Source of the DNA: Bacillota bacterium
GTDB lineage: Bacteria > Bacillota > Clostridia > Acetivibrionales > DSM-1351
Assembly (NCBI GenBank): GCA_023436515.1
Contig: JAEZIV010000405.1
Coordinates: 1 to 18,612, forward strand
Direction: 5' to 3'
Length of the DNA: 18,612 bases
Of the stretch, positions 6,800 through 14,569 are shown one piece after another. The notes under the pieces were generated by a model. It was not told where the DNA came from and made no database searches. It was given only the letters and a program-made list of their open reading frames with translations. Each line of letters starts with the position of its first letter. Position 1 is the stretch's first letter. Both the position numbers and the translations under genes were made by a program.

Positions 6800-7696
6800 T
6801 TGAGTCTATTACTAGAAAATGTATCCAAGAAATTTGGAGAAAAGCAGGTGGTTGACGGTATAAGCTTTGAAGCAGCTGAACCCGGTGTTTTCGGATTACT
6901 GGGAACAAACGGAGCCGGTAAGACTACCACCATCAGAATGATACTGAATATTGTGAAAAAGGACAGTGGAGTTATCAAATGGGACAATAAGCCGGCAACA
7001 GACCAAACCAAAAGCTTTGGCTACCTCCCTGAGGAACGTGGACTATACCCTAAGGTGAAAATATCCGAGCAGCTGATATATTTTGCCAAGCTCAGAGGTG
7101 TTTCAACTCAAAAGGCAAGGAAGGATATTGATTATTGGTTGGAAAGGCTTGAGGCAGAGCAATACATAAATATGCCTGCCGAAAAGCTTTCCAAGGGAAA
7201 TCAGCAGAAGGTCCAATTTATTGCCTCAATAATACATGACCCTGAGCTCATATTTATGGATGAGCCCTTCAGTGGCCTTGACCCTGTCAATACCGAGCTT
7301 TTTAAGGGAGTAATTCATGAGCTTATCAACAGAAAGAAAATAATTGTAATGTCCAGTCATCAAATGGCTACGGTGGAAGAGTTCTGCAAGGACATTGTTC
7401 TGCTTAAGAACGGCGTCACAGTTCTTAAGGGTAATCTGAAAGAGATTAAGCACGGCTATGGAAGAAATAATCTACTAATCAATTGTGAAGGAAACATTCC
7501 GGAGCTTGCAGCCCAGGAGGGTATTACCAGCTATAACCAGAATGCTTCTGGTTATGAGTTTAAAATCCAGAAAGAGGAGCAAGCCTATAAGCTTCTTGAA
7601 AAAATCCTAAGCATGAGACTCCTGCTGGATAAGTTCGAAATCAGGGAGCCTTCCCTGCATGAAATATTTATTGAGAAGATGGGGGAAGCAAAATGA
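6800..7696 (+). CDS. ABC transporter ATP-binding protein (NatA/YhaQ-like)
   Basis: The protein is 298 residues from TTG 6800, chosen because AAGAGGTGA (6786-6794) is five bases upstream; GTG 6791 lies inside that site. All nucleotide-binding motifs are intact: Walker A GTNGAGKT (35-42), signature LSKGNQQKVQ (130-139), Walker B LIFMDEP with catalytic Glu155, D-loop SGLD, and switch His187. After the ATPase core a ~90-residue extension ends in REPSLHEIFIEKMGE, the DUF4162-type tail of NatA/YhaQ-class exporters. It energises the permease encoded next, whose start overlaps its stop by ATGA. In a PadR-controlled operon the pair is probably an exporter for a toxic or signalling compound, or Na+. 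Confidence 0.96.
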   Translation: MSLLLENVSKKFGEKQVVDGISFEAAEPGVFGLLGTNGAGKTTTIRMILNIVKKDSGVIKWDNKPATDQTKSFGYLPEERGLYPKVKISEQLIYFAKLRGVSTQKARKDIDYWLERLEAEQYINMPAEKLSKGNQQKVQFIASIIHDPELIFMDEPFSGLDPVNTELFKGVIHELINRKKIIVMSSHQMATVEEFCKDIVLLKNGVTVLKGNLKEIKHGYGRNNLLINCEGNIPELAAQEGITSYNQNASGYEFKIQKEEQAYKLLEKILSMRLLLDKFEIREPSLHEIFIEKMGEAK

Positions 7697-8970
7697 ATGA
7701 TTTTTTTAATGTTTTCAGCTATACCTTTAAGGAAAATGTAAGGAAGAAATCCTTTATCGTATCTACGATGGTAATTCTAATAATAATTGTAGCTTTAATG
7801 GTGGTACCTGCAATAATCTCCAGTAACGACAAAGATAATACAGGGGCTTCTGGAGGAGCGTCAGGGCAGAGTGAAGAAAACAAAAGCATTTTGTATGTGC
7901 TTGATAAAAGCGGAAGCTATTCTGATAAGCTCGATACTATTCAGAAGCAGTTTCCTGAATACAAGGTAAAGGCAGCTGCAGAAGATGGTGTTGAAAGCAT
8001 CAAGGCAGCTATTGAGAAGGACGGAAAGGACTATTTTGTTATTATTGAGACTCAAAACAATATGCCTGTTCTGGAGTACTACACCCAGCAGTATTTGGAG
8101 GGCCCCAGTCCGAGTACCTTAAGCAAGGTTTTCAGTGATATTTATTCATCAAAGCTGCTTAAGGAATCCAATGTTTCTGAGGATACTATATCCAAAGTCC
8201 TGGGAGAGATGAGCATAAAAGTTAATACCCTGGGAAAGAGCAAAATTGGAGGATATATTACGAGCATAGCTATTGTTATTATACTTTTCTTTGCGGTGTA
8301 CTTCTATGGCTACGGTGTGTCAATGTCAGTTGCTTCAGAGAAAACCTCCCGTGTTATGGAATTGCTGGTTACTTCGGTTAAGCCCTCAAGAATAATTTTA
8401 GGTAAGACTGCCGGAATGGGTCTACTGGGGTTGATTCAGCTGGCAAGCATCATAATAGTCAGTGCTGTTTGCTACAAGCTGGTCTTCCCGGAGCAATTTA
8501 CTATTGATGGAATGCCAATAGAGTTTTCGGGCTTCACTCCTCTTGCAATTATACTTATAATTATATATTTTATACTTGGATATATACTATACGCATTAAT
8601 GAACGCAGTGGTAGGAGCTACAGTAAGTAAAGCCGAGGATGTTAATTCGGCAATGATGCCAATGTCCTTTATTACAATAATTTCCTTCTACCTGGCATAT
8701 GGAACCTTTGCAATACCCGATAGCACTATGGCCAGAGTTACATCCCTTATACCCTTTACCTCACCCTTTTCAATCCCCTCCAGACTAATGTCCACAGAGG
8801 TTCCGGCATGGGAAATTGCTTTATCCTTATTCATTCTGGTTGTGGCAATAGGGTTAATCGGTTCGCTTTCTATTAAGCTATATTCCTTTGCTGTTCTTCA
8901 TTACGGGGACAGACTGAAAATAGGGAAGTTGTTCCAAATGTCAAAGTCAGAAAAAAAACATACAGCTTAA
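7693..8970 (+). CDS. ABC-2 type permease (NatB/YhaP-like)
   Basis: This 425-residue membrane protein is coupled to the ATPase gene by a four-base ATGA overlap. It has one transmembrane helix at ~20-45, a ~140-residue extracytoplasmic domain with Gly/Ser-rich start (about 48-185), then a block of five or more helices. SMSVASEKTSRVMELLVTSVKPSRIILGKTAGM after the second helix is the hallmark cytoplasmic motif of NatB/YhaP-type ABC-2 permeases. With the ATPase it forms an exporter in the cytoplasmic membrane. NatAB of Bacillus exports Na+, but related pairs confer drug or peptide resistance, so the substrate is open. It is the last gene of the PadR operon. Confidence 0.94.
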   Translation: MNDFFNVFSYTFKENVRKKSFIVSTMVILIIIVALMVVPAIISSNDKDNTGASGGASGQSEENKSILYVLDKSGSYSDKLDTIQKQFPEYKVKAAAEDGVESIKAAIEKDGKDYFVIIETQNNMPVLEYYTQQYLEGPSPSTLSKVFSDIYSSKLLKESNVSEDTISKVLGEMSIKVNTLGKSKIGGYITSIAIVIILFFAVYFYGYGVSMSVASEKTSRVMELLVTSVKPSRIILGKTAGMGLLGLIQLASIIIVSAVCYKLVFPEQFTIDGMPIEFSGFTPLAIILIIIYFILGYILYALMNAVVGATVSKAEDVNSAMMPMSFITIISFYLAYGTFAIPDSTMARVTSLIPFTSPFSIPSRLMSTEVPAWEIALSLFILVVAIGLIGSLSIKLYSFAVLHYGDRLKIGKLFQMSKSEKKHTA

Positions 8971-9040
8971 GCTATTAGGCTTTGCAACAATAGTTACCAT
9001 TATATAACTTTTAGAATACTATTTATAAGAAATATATTAT

Positions 9041-9080
9041 TATCAAAATGCCAAATTGCAGATCATTTGGCATTTTGATA
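9041..9080. other. perfect 16-bp inverted repeat between the ABC operon and manA
   Basis: TATCAAAATGCCAAAT (9041-9056) and ATTTGGCATTTTGATA (9065-9080) are exact reverse complements around an 8-base loop. It is the likely end of the PadR operon transcript, but no T-tract follows on the plus strand, so its identity as a terminator is uncertain; a protein-binding palindrome is the alternative. Confidence 0.6.
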
Positions 9081-9161
9081 TATGCCGAGGTGTTTACAAT
9101 AATCAAAAAAGTTAGTAATTCATCTATTTTTAAGTCTATAAATACAGAAGGTGCAACCGGA

Positions 9162-10211
9162 GTGTATTATCCCATCAAATTAAAGCCTGCCTACAAGGAT
9201 TATGTTTGGGGAGGGCGTTACTTTGAAAACTTTAAAAGGGAGCTGCCGGAAGGACCTATCGCAGAGAGCTGGGAGCTATCCTGCCACAAAAACGGAGTGA
9301 GTGTGGCGGCAAATGGAGTACTATCAGGTAAAACACTAACCGAAATAGTAAGCAATGACAAGTACAATATTCTTGGAACACTATTTCCGATGGATATGGA
9401 TGAAATACCTTTATTAATCAAGTTTATAGATGCCAATGACAAGCTTTCGGTTCAGGTTCATCCTGACGATAGCTATGCTTTTGAGCATGAGGGCGGCAGA
9501 GGTAAAAACGAAATGTGGTATGTATATGATGCCAAACCCGGCGCCAGGCTGGTTGCAGGCCTTAAACAAGGTGTGGGTAAGGAGGAGTTCATACTTGCCG
9601 TCAAGGAAAACCGTATTGAGGAGTGCCTGATTGAGGTAGAGGTACAGCCCGGGGACGTTATCAATGTACCCGCAGGCCTGCTTCATTCCATTGGCGCCGG
9701 GACAGTGATAGTTGAAATTCAGCAGACCTCGGATATAACCTACAGAGTCTTTGACTATAACAGAGTTGACAGCAATGGAGTCGGTCGTCCGCTGCATATT
9801 GACAAAGCACTGAGTGTTGTAAATTTTGATTCAAAGCCAGGGAAGGTTAAAATCGGCGGAATCCCCATAAAGGTAAATCCGACGTTCACAAAGACAATTT
9901 ATGTTGCGAATAAGTTCTTTGCCTGCGAAAAGTATCAGGTAAACGGACGTATAACTGAAGCAACCGACAACAGTAGGTTCTACGCCTACGTTTGTCTTGA
10001 GGGCCGGGGGCGAATTATAAGTAAAAAAATGGCAGTCAGCTTTTGTGCAGGAGAGACAGTCTTAATACCTGCCGCATTAGGGAAATACGACATGGAGGGA
10101 GAATTTGCTTCACTTAAAGCATATGTTCCTGATTTTATGAAGGATATTATAGAGCCTATGAAGAAAGCCGGCTGTACCGAGGACGAGATAAATCAGCTTT
10201 TAGGTTTGTGA
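9162..10211 (+). CDS. manA: mannose-6-phosphate isomerase, class I
   Basis: The enzyme interconverts mannose 6-phosphate and fructose 6-phosphate in the cytoplasm. I start at GTG 9162: AGAAGGTG lies eight bases upstream, and YYPIKLKPAYKDYVWGGR matches the usual N-terminus of short Firmicute type I enzymes. An ATG at 9048 would add 38 unrelated residues and lies inside a hairpin. At 349 residues the length is normal. Zinc ligands are visible as Q98 and H100 (VQVHPDD), E117 (KNEMWY) and H175 (GLLHSIG); a second jelly-roll lobe follows. The gene stands alone between two ABC units. Its promoter is not clear in the A/T-rich stretch before it. Confidence 0.95.
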   Translation: MYYPIKLKPAYKDYVWGGRYFENFKRELPEGPIAESWELSCHKNGVSVAANGVLSGKTLTEIVSNDKYNILGTLFPMDMDEIPLLIKFIDANDKLSVQVHPDDSYAFEHEGGRGKNEMWYVYDAKPGARLVAGLKQGVGKEEFILAVKENRIEECLIEVEVQPGDVINVPAGLLHSIGAGTVIVEIQQTSDITYRVFDYNRVDSNGVGRPLHIDKALSVVNFDSKPGKVKIGGIPIKVNPTFTKTIYVANKFFACEKYQVNGRITEATDNSRFYAYVCLEGRGRIISKKMAVSFCAGETVLIPAALGKYDMEGEFASLKAYVPDFMKDIIEPMKKAGCTEDEINQLLGL

Positions 10212-10254
10212 CAAAAGGGAAATTTGTGAAAAATATACTTATTGAGAAGGTATT

Positions 10255-10304
10255 CTAGTATAATAAGGCTAGTGCTGAGGCTTAATAAGTGACTAGTATT
10301 GAGG
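10255..10304 (+). promoter_or_regulatory. CTAGT-type repeats and TATAAT upstream of the second ABC pair
   Basis: A consensus TATAAT is at 10259-10264, without a good -35 at 17 bp. CTAGTGCTGAGG (10269-10280) and CTAGTATTGAGG (10293-10304) match at ten of twelve bases, 24 bp apart, and CTAGTATAA at 10255 is a third partial copy. They may be regulator sites. Confidence 0.3.
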
Positions 10305-10312
10305 AGGAAACA

Positions 10313-10353
10313 GCCCATGTCATTTCTGTGGGAATTTTCACAGAAAGCTGGGC
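10313..10353 (+). promoter_or_regulatory. leader hairpin covering the uORF start before the ABC ATPase gene
   Basis: GCCCA (10313-10317) pairs with TGGGC (10349-10353), and TTTCTGTG (10323-10330) pairs perfectly with CACAGAAA (10339-10346); loop GGAATTTT, asymmetric internal loop between stems. No T-tract follows, so it is not a terminator. It involves the first base of the uORF start codon and ends 12 bp before the ATPase ATG. Confidence 0.6.
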
Positions 10354-10400
10354 ATTGGAATACATATGATAAAAATAAACAATTTGTCAAAAAGCTATAA
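10317..10400 (+). CDS. possible 27-residue upstream ORF overlapping the ABC ATPase start
   Basis: ATG 10317 has a very strong ribosome site (GAGGAGGA, 10301-10308) at eight bases, the only strong one in this leader. It encodes MSFLWEFSQKAGHW... to KKL, ending at TAA 10400, that is 35 bases inside the ATPase gene in another frame. The ATPase ATG at 10366 has no comparable ribosome site, so ribosomes may reach it by coupling. The peptide resembles nothing I know. It could also be a chance ORF, with the purine-rich stretch serving the ATPase through the intervening hairpin. Confidence 0.35.
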   Translation: MSFLWEFSQKAGHWNTYDKNKQFVKKL

Positions 10401-11070
10401 AAAATTTCTTGCTGTTGATGATATTTCGCTGACAGCTGAACCGGGAAGGGTCACAGTGTTGCTTGGCCCAAATGGAGCGGGAAAATCAACAACCATAAAG
10501 AGTATTGCCGGCTTACTTAAATTTGAAGGTGAAATCACTGTTTGTCAGCATAACAATAAAACAGTTTCGGCTAAGCAGATTTTTGGATATATACCCGAGA
10601 CACCGGCCCTGTACGATTTTCTGACGCCTTGGGAGCACGTTCAGTTTATAGCCAAGGCTTATAAGCTGCCAGAGGGGTGGGAGCTAAGGGTTAAGGAAAT
10701 ATTTGAGCGACTGGAGATATACGACAAAAAAGACAAGTATGTACGTGAATTGTCAAAGGGTATGACTCAGAAGCTTAGTATCTCACTTGCTCTTATGATA
10801 GAGCCCGAAGCAGTATTGTTTGACGAACCCTTGGTAGGGCTTGATCCAAAGGCTATTAACGAGGTTTTAAAAATATTTCAGGAGTTAAAGGCAGAGGGCA
10901 GAAGCGTTCTGGTAAGCACTCATATAATAGATACCATTAATGATATATGGGATCATGCTTACATAATGGACAAGGGAAAAATAATATGTGACATAACCAG
11001 GGAACAGTTGGCTGGAAGGGATCTAAAAACAATGTTCTTTGAACTCACGGAAGGAGCAATTCAAAAATGA
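10366..11070 (+). CDS. ABC transporter ATP-binding protein
   Basis: This is a 234-residue ATPase with complete motifs: Walker A GPNGAGKS (34-41), signature LSKGMTQK (129-136), Walker B AVLFDEP with Glu154, D-loop VGLD, and switch His186. It lacks the DUF4162 tail of the first pair and resembles EcsA-type and other CcmA-class subunits. Its product powers the membrane protein encoded next, whose start codon overlaps its stop (ATGA). The ATG at 10366 has no strong ribosome site immediately upstream; no in-frame alternative start is present before it, so the start is kept and translation probably depends on the leader described at 10313-10400. Exporter function is inferred; the substrate is unknown. 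Confidence 0.95.
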   Translation: MIKINNLSKSYKKFLAVDDISLTAEPGRVTVLLGPNGAGKSTTIKSIAGLLKFEGEITVCQHNNKTVSAKQIFGYIPETPALYDFLTPWEHVQFIAKAYKLPEGWELRVKEIFERLEIYDKKDKYVRELSKGMTQKLSISLALMIEPEAVLFDEPLVGLDPKAINEVLKIFQELKAEGRSVLVSTHIIDTINDIWDHAYIMDKGKIICDITREQLAGRDLKTMFFELTEGAIQK

Positions 11071-12626
11071 AGGCTTTAATGTTTTTATTGAGAAAGCTTC
11101 TGGTAAACAAATTCAAGCGTGCCTTCTCCAGTGTTCTGTCTGCCGTAATAACTATACTTAGTATAGCAGGTTTGGGCTTTTCCTTCGTAATGGCCTTTTC
11201 CTTAAAAAAGCCAATAGTTGCAAGTGCCGATGCTGAGAGTATTGTTGCCGGATTAGTACTTATGATAGGCTTGTTTCTAATCAACAATTTTTTATCACGG
11301 GACACGGGGATATTAACAATGGCTGATGCCACATATTTATTCACAGGTCCCTTTGAGAAAAGGGATGTACTGGCGTACATTCTCATATCTACAGGGCCGG
11401 GGGCAATACTCACAGGCTTTTTCGTATGTTTTTATATGCCCTTTCTTTTAGGACCGACCCTGACGGTTGGAAAATTTTTTATAGTGCTATTGATTATAAG
11501 CCTGATGTTTGGCTGTATATTTCTCTCCTATTACTATATATATATTATTGATACTGAAAAGCCCGGCTTTAAGAAATCGGTAAAGAGAATATTTTTTGCA
11601 TTTGCAGGCTCTCTTGTAGCAGCGTTTATTGCATTTATGTTTATAAAGGGGTTTGATATAAGGAAATCAGGTGAAATGTTTTTCACCCATTGGTGGTACA
11701 ATTTTGTTCCGCTGTTTGGCTGGACTAAATGGGCTATCAGTTCACTTCTTGCCGGCTCCTATGCTACGGGTCTTCTGCCTGCAGCCTCACTGCTGGTGCT
11801 ATCAAATGCTGCTTTGGGAGTTGCATTATATAACGTTAAGGCCGACTTCTATGAAAAGGCCCTTGAGGACTCTGTGAGCCTCCAGAAACTCCTTGATGAA
11901 GTAAAGTCTCACGGAAGTGCTGATGCCCGATCCTTGACAAAATTAAAAACAAAAGTTTCCTCAGTGAGATATTATCAAGGAGCTGGGGCAATATTCTCCA
12001 GACAACTGCTTGAAAACAAAAAAGTTGGCTTCATGAGCAATATGCGGGAAATCTTTTTGGGTCTGTTTTATGTCGTAATAGGTAAAGTATTTGGCCTTGA
12101 ATTTACTTTTGTATTTGCGATGGTTAGTTTTGGAGCTCTGTCAATGTCACTTAATGACTCCTGGCACAGGGATTTTAAGAAGCCCTATGTCTATCTGATT
12201 CCGGCAAGCTCCTTTCAAAAGGTTATATTCTCAGTGCTGCCCGGACTGATAAAAACAGCAATTAGCGGAGCTATTTCAATAACAGTCGGAGTTTTGGCGT
12301 TTAACATAGATCCCGCACTGATAGTGCCCTATGTGTTGATATTCATTAGCTTCGTAATCCTGTTTGTATTTGCTGAGGTTTTTACCTACAGGATAATCGG
12401 AGCTGGTGCCAACGCTATGGCAGTAGCCTTTATCAGAATGTTTTTTGTTGTTGCCACATGTATTCCTGCTATAGTAGTGCTTGCTGTTATTGTGGCACTA
12501 TCCCGGGGAATGCCCGACATGCTGACCATAACCCTTTGTATGTTAGCTATGAATCTCATATCAAGCACCTTGTTAGCTTTCCTGAGCCGGGGTATTTTTG
12601 AAAAGAGTGAACTGATGTCACAATAA
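11067..12626 (+). CDS. putative ABC exporter permease, large ABC-2-like type
   Basis: The 519-residue protein begins in the ATGA overlap with the ATPase gene and is rich in membrane helices: several in residues ~15-260, a hydrophilic stretch near 265-310 (KALEDSVSLQKLLDEVKSHGSADARSLTKLK) and several more in ~325-515. The repeated pattern of helices on either side of a cytoplasmic segment and the motif FSRQLLENKKVGF fit the 'putative ABC exporter' permease family rather than NatB. It forms a transporter with the preceding ATPase. No regulator gene accompanies the pair. A terminator follows 100 bp downstream, so the unit is bicistronic. Confidence 0.88.
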   Translation: MKALMFLLRKLLVNKFKRAFSSVLSAVITILSIAGLGFSFVMAFSLKKPIVASADAESIVAGLVLMIGLFLINNFLSRDTGILTMADATYLFTGPFEKRDVLAYILISTGPGAILTGFFVCFYMPFLLGPTLTVGKFFIVLLIISLMFGCIFLSYYYIYIIDTEKPGFKKSVKRIFFAFAGSLVAAFIAFMFIKGFDIRKSGEMFFTHWWYNFVPLFGWTKWAISSLLAGSYATGLLPAASLLVLSNAALGVALYNVKADFYEKALEDSVSLQKLLDEVKSHGSADARSLTKLKTKVSSVRYYQGAGAIFSRQLLENKKVGFMSNMREIFLGLFYVVIGKVFGLEFTFVFAMVSFGALSMSLNDSWHRDFKKPYVYLIPASSFQKVIFSVLPGLIKTAISGAISITVGVLAFNIDPALIVPYVLIFISFVILFVFAEVFTYRIIGAGANAMAVAFIRMFFVVATCIPAIVVLAVIVALSRGMPDMLTITLCMLAMNLISSTLLAFLSRGIFEKSELMSQ

Positions 12627-12725
12627 TAAATGCTTTAAGTATAACTGTTTCACAAAATTGATTTGGCAGAATAACAAAGGTCACTCTTGGTAAAAGCATG
12701 TAAACAATCAATTAGTAATATATTT

Positions 12726-12775
12726 AGATCCTTAAGGGTAGCAATTTAACCCTTTTGGGTCTATTATTATTTAAG
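12726..12775 (+). terminator. terminator of the second ABC operon
   Basis: Arms 12726-12739 and 12749-12762 pair as AGATCC/GGGTCT (one G-T) and AAGGGT/ACCCTT, separated by a T-T internal mismatch, with a 9-base loop. The tail TATTATTATTT is T-rich rather than pure T. Confidence 0.75.
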
Positions 12776-12974
12776 GAGATTACTGATTAGGCATAAGAGA
12801 CATGCTGTTTTTGTCAGCTTCCTATATCGGGAGGTTTTTTATACAGGTACTGGACTAAGAGATAAATATGAGTTAGTATAAAAAAGAATTTGTTGGTTAT
12901 GGAAGGAAAGCATTGAGCCATGGGTACCCTTGGGTCCGGTGGCGGTATATCCTTATAAGGAGTTGAGAGGTTTA
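12776..12974 (+). promoter_or_regulatory. untranslated region before the DUF3842-CooT operon, possibly structured
   Basis: This stretch has no supportable gene. CTTCC (12818-12822) and GGGAG (12829-12833) form a 5-bp hairpin (one G-T) followed by GTTTTTT, which looks like a second weak terminator. Near the gene, GCCA and TGGC (12917-12943) can pair around a GGGTACCC-containing loop, and TCCTTATAAGGA (12950-12961) is a perfect palindrome that includes the AAGGAG ribosome-site candidate. No consensus promoter is evident. I could not match it to a known riboswitch class. Confidence 0.35.
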
Positions 12975-13397
12975 ATGAAAGTAGCTGTGATTGACGGGCA
13001 GGGTGGAGGCATTGGAAAGCTTATTGTAGAGAAGCTTCGTGTAGCTTATGGAAATGATATTTCCATACTGGCGCTTGGAACAAATGCTTTGGCGGCTTCT
13101 CTGATGCTTAAGGCCGGAGCTAATGAGGGAGCTTCAGGTGAAAATGCCATAGTATATAATGCCTCGAGAGTTGACATAATAGTTGGGTCAATTGGAATAG
13201 TATGTGCTAATTCAATGCTGGGTGAGCTTACTCCGGCGATGGCGCAAGCCATAGGGGAAAGCAATGCCGCAAAGATATTGATTCCTCTCAATAGATGCAA
13301 TATATTAATTGCCGGTATAAGAGAGGAGCCGCTTCCCCATTATATTGAGGAGGCAGTGGCCTTGATAAATGTGATTGTTGGAGGTAAACATGTGTGA
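12975..13397 (+). CDS. DUF3842 family protein
   Basis: The ATG at 12975 is preceded by GAGAGG (four bases) and AAGGAG (twelve bases); the protein then starts MKVAVIDGQGGGIGKLIVEKL, a compact beta-alpha-beta with a glycine-rich loop as in nucleotide-binding Rossmann-like folds. The 140 residues continue with ALGTNALAASLMLKAGANEGASGENA, ARVDIIVGSIGIVCANSMLGELTPAMAQAIG and IPLNRCNILIAGIREEPLPHYIEEAV, as expected for DUF3842, a family of unknown function. An upstream in-frame ATG at 12930 would add 15 residues of non-conserved sequence and has no ribosome site. The CooT-like start overlaps its stop by eight bases, implying co-translation and a shared, perhaps metal-related, role. Confidence 0.87.
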   Translation: MKVAVIDGQGGGIGKLIVEKLRVAYGNDISILALGTNALAASLMLKAGANEGASGENAIVYNASRVDIIVGSIGIVCANSMLGELTPAMAQAIGESNAAKILIPLNRCNILIAGIREEPLPHYIEEAVALINVIVGGKHV

Positions 13398-13584
13398 AGC
13401 AGACGTATATCTTATTGATGATGAAGGTAACGAGGTTCTGATATTGGACTCAGTTGACAGTATTGTTCCGGGGGAAGAGGAAATTGCTATGGAAAATATT
13501 TACAGCGAGAGAAAGACGCTTAGAGCCAGGATCAAGTATATGAGACTGGTAGAACATAGAATAATACTGGAGAAGCTGGATTAA
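13390..13584 (+). CDS. CooT family nickel-binding protein
   Basis: The ATG at 13390 has GGAGG six bases upstream, and the 64-residue product starts MCEADVYLIDDEG, keeping the Cys2 that was shown to be needed for nickel binding in Rhodospirillum rubrum CooT. The rest follows the family pattern: EVLILDSVDSIVPGEEEIAMENIYSERKTLRARIKYMRLVEHRIILE, a small beta-rich SH3-like fold ending in the conserved EHRIILE. CooT assists nickel supply to carbon monoxide dehydrogenase, but CooT-like proteins also occur without that enzyme, and none is visible in this window. It overlaps the DUF3842 gene by eight bases and is followed after four bases by the TPR gene. An upstream ATG at 13375 is less likely. Confidence 0.87.
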   Translation: MCEADVYLIDDEGNEVLILDSVDSIVPGEEEIAMENIYSERKTLRARIKYMRLVEHRIILEKLD

Positions 13585-13588
13585 TTAC

Positions 13589-14542
13589 ATGAGCGGAAAA
13601 ATGATGGGACTGTATCAATTGATATTCAATCTTTTTTACTTTATAGCAGGATCATTTGTAAGAATTTTACCTAAATTCTCTCTAAGGCTATATAATATAG
13701 CTCTAAACATATACCTTAAAAAAGGCTTGAATTACGATTTTGTTGAAATCATCCTTGATATTGCTATTAATCTGGATATATTGGGCAGGCAGGATGAGGC
13801 TGTTCAATTTTATAGCAGAGCCATAGAGATTAACCCAAAGGAAGCCAGAGCGTATTACGGTCTGGCCATTATTTATGATGACAGACAAGATTATGATAAG
13901 GCAATCGATCTATATGAGAAAGCAATAAAACTTGATCCGTATTATTCAAAGGCCTACTTTTTTATGGCAAATGCCTATGACGAAAGCGGAAATAAAAGTA
14001 AGGCTGCAGAGTTTTACGAAAGGGCGGCACAGCTTGATCCTACCCATTTCTGGGCCTTTAATAATCTGGCTGCCGTGTATGAGGAGACAGGACAATACCA
14101 TAAAGCCCTGGCTGCAATAAGAAAAGGTCTGGAGCTGGAGCCGGAGCATTATAAGGCACTGTTTAATGCCGGTGTAATAATGAACAAGCTGGGATACCCT
14201 CAGAAAGCAGTAGAGTTCTACAATCAGTCACTTGAAAAAAACGCCAGATACTCTTATACCTATTTGAATTTATCGCTGATATACCTGGAGGAAAACAATT
14301 GCGATAAAGCGGTAGAAATAATCTCCAAAGGTATTAAATATGTTCCGGGAGTCTCATTTTTGCACTATAACAGAGCATGCTTTTATGTCCGTCTGAATAA
14401 GTATGAGCTGGCTTTAAAGGACTTAATCAAGGCGGCTGATATGAGTAGGGAGCTTGAGGAGTACATGAAAACTGACATGGAATTGGATCCATTAAGGGGA
14501 ATGGAGCTTTATAGACAGCGATTTGAAATCTCATTGCAATAA
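13589..14542 (+). CDS. membrane-anchored TPR repeat protein
   Basis: The 317-residue protein has a hydrophobic segment at ~6-28 (LYQLIFNLFYFIAGSFVRIL), likely a membrane anchor, then six or seven tetratricopeptide repeats from ~50 to ~290. Typical TPR cores are visible: RAYYGLAIIYDDRQDYDKAIDLYEKAIKLDP, KAYFFMANAYDESGNKSKAAEFYERAAQLDP, WAFNNLAAVYEETGQYHKALAAIRKGLELEP. TPR proteins act as protein-interaction scaffolds; the partner is unknown. ATG 13589 lies four bases after the CooT stop; the nearest ribosome site (GGAGAAG) is about 12 bases away, so ATG 13601 or 13604 remain possible. I see no clear terminator in 14543-14570. Confidence 0.9.
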   Translation: MSGKMMGLYQLIFNLFYFIAGSFVRILPKFSLRLYNIALNIYLKKGLNYDFVEIILDIAINLDILGRQDEAVQFYSRAIEINPKEARAYYGLAIIYDDRQDYDKAIDLYEKAIKLDPYYSKAYFFMANAYDESGNKSKAAEFYERAAQLDPTHFWAFNNLAAVYEETGQYHKALAAIRKGLELEPEHYKALFNAGVIMNKLGYPQKAVEFYNQSLEKNARYSYTYLNLSLIYLEENNCDKAVEIISKGIKYVPGVSFLHYNRACFYVRLNKYELALKDLIKAADMSRELEEYMKTDMELDPLRGMELYRQRFEISLQ

Positions 14543-14569
14543 ATATAGTGTAAGGTGGGTTTTCTAGGA

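Noticed and set aside
9414..9797. 127-codon minus-strand reading frame inside manA
   Set aside because: It mirrors conserved manA codons, has no plausible start region and encodes no known fold.
12921..12974. N-terminal extension of the DUF3842 protein from ATG 12930
   Set aside because: The extra residues are not family-like and the internal ATG 12975 has the ribosome sites; the DNA there looks like untranslated leader.
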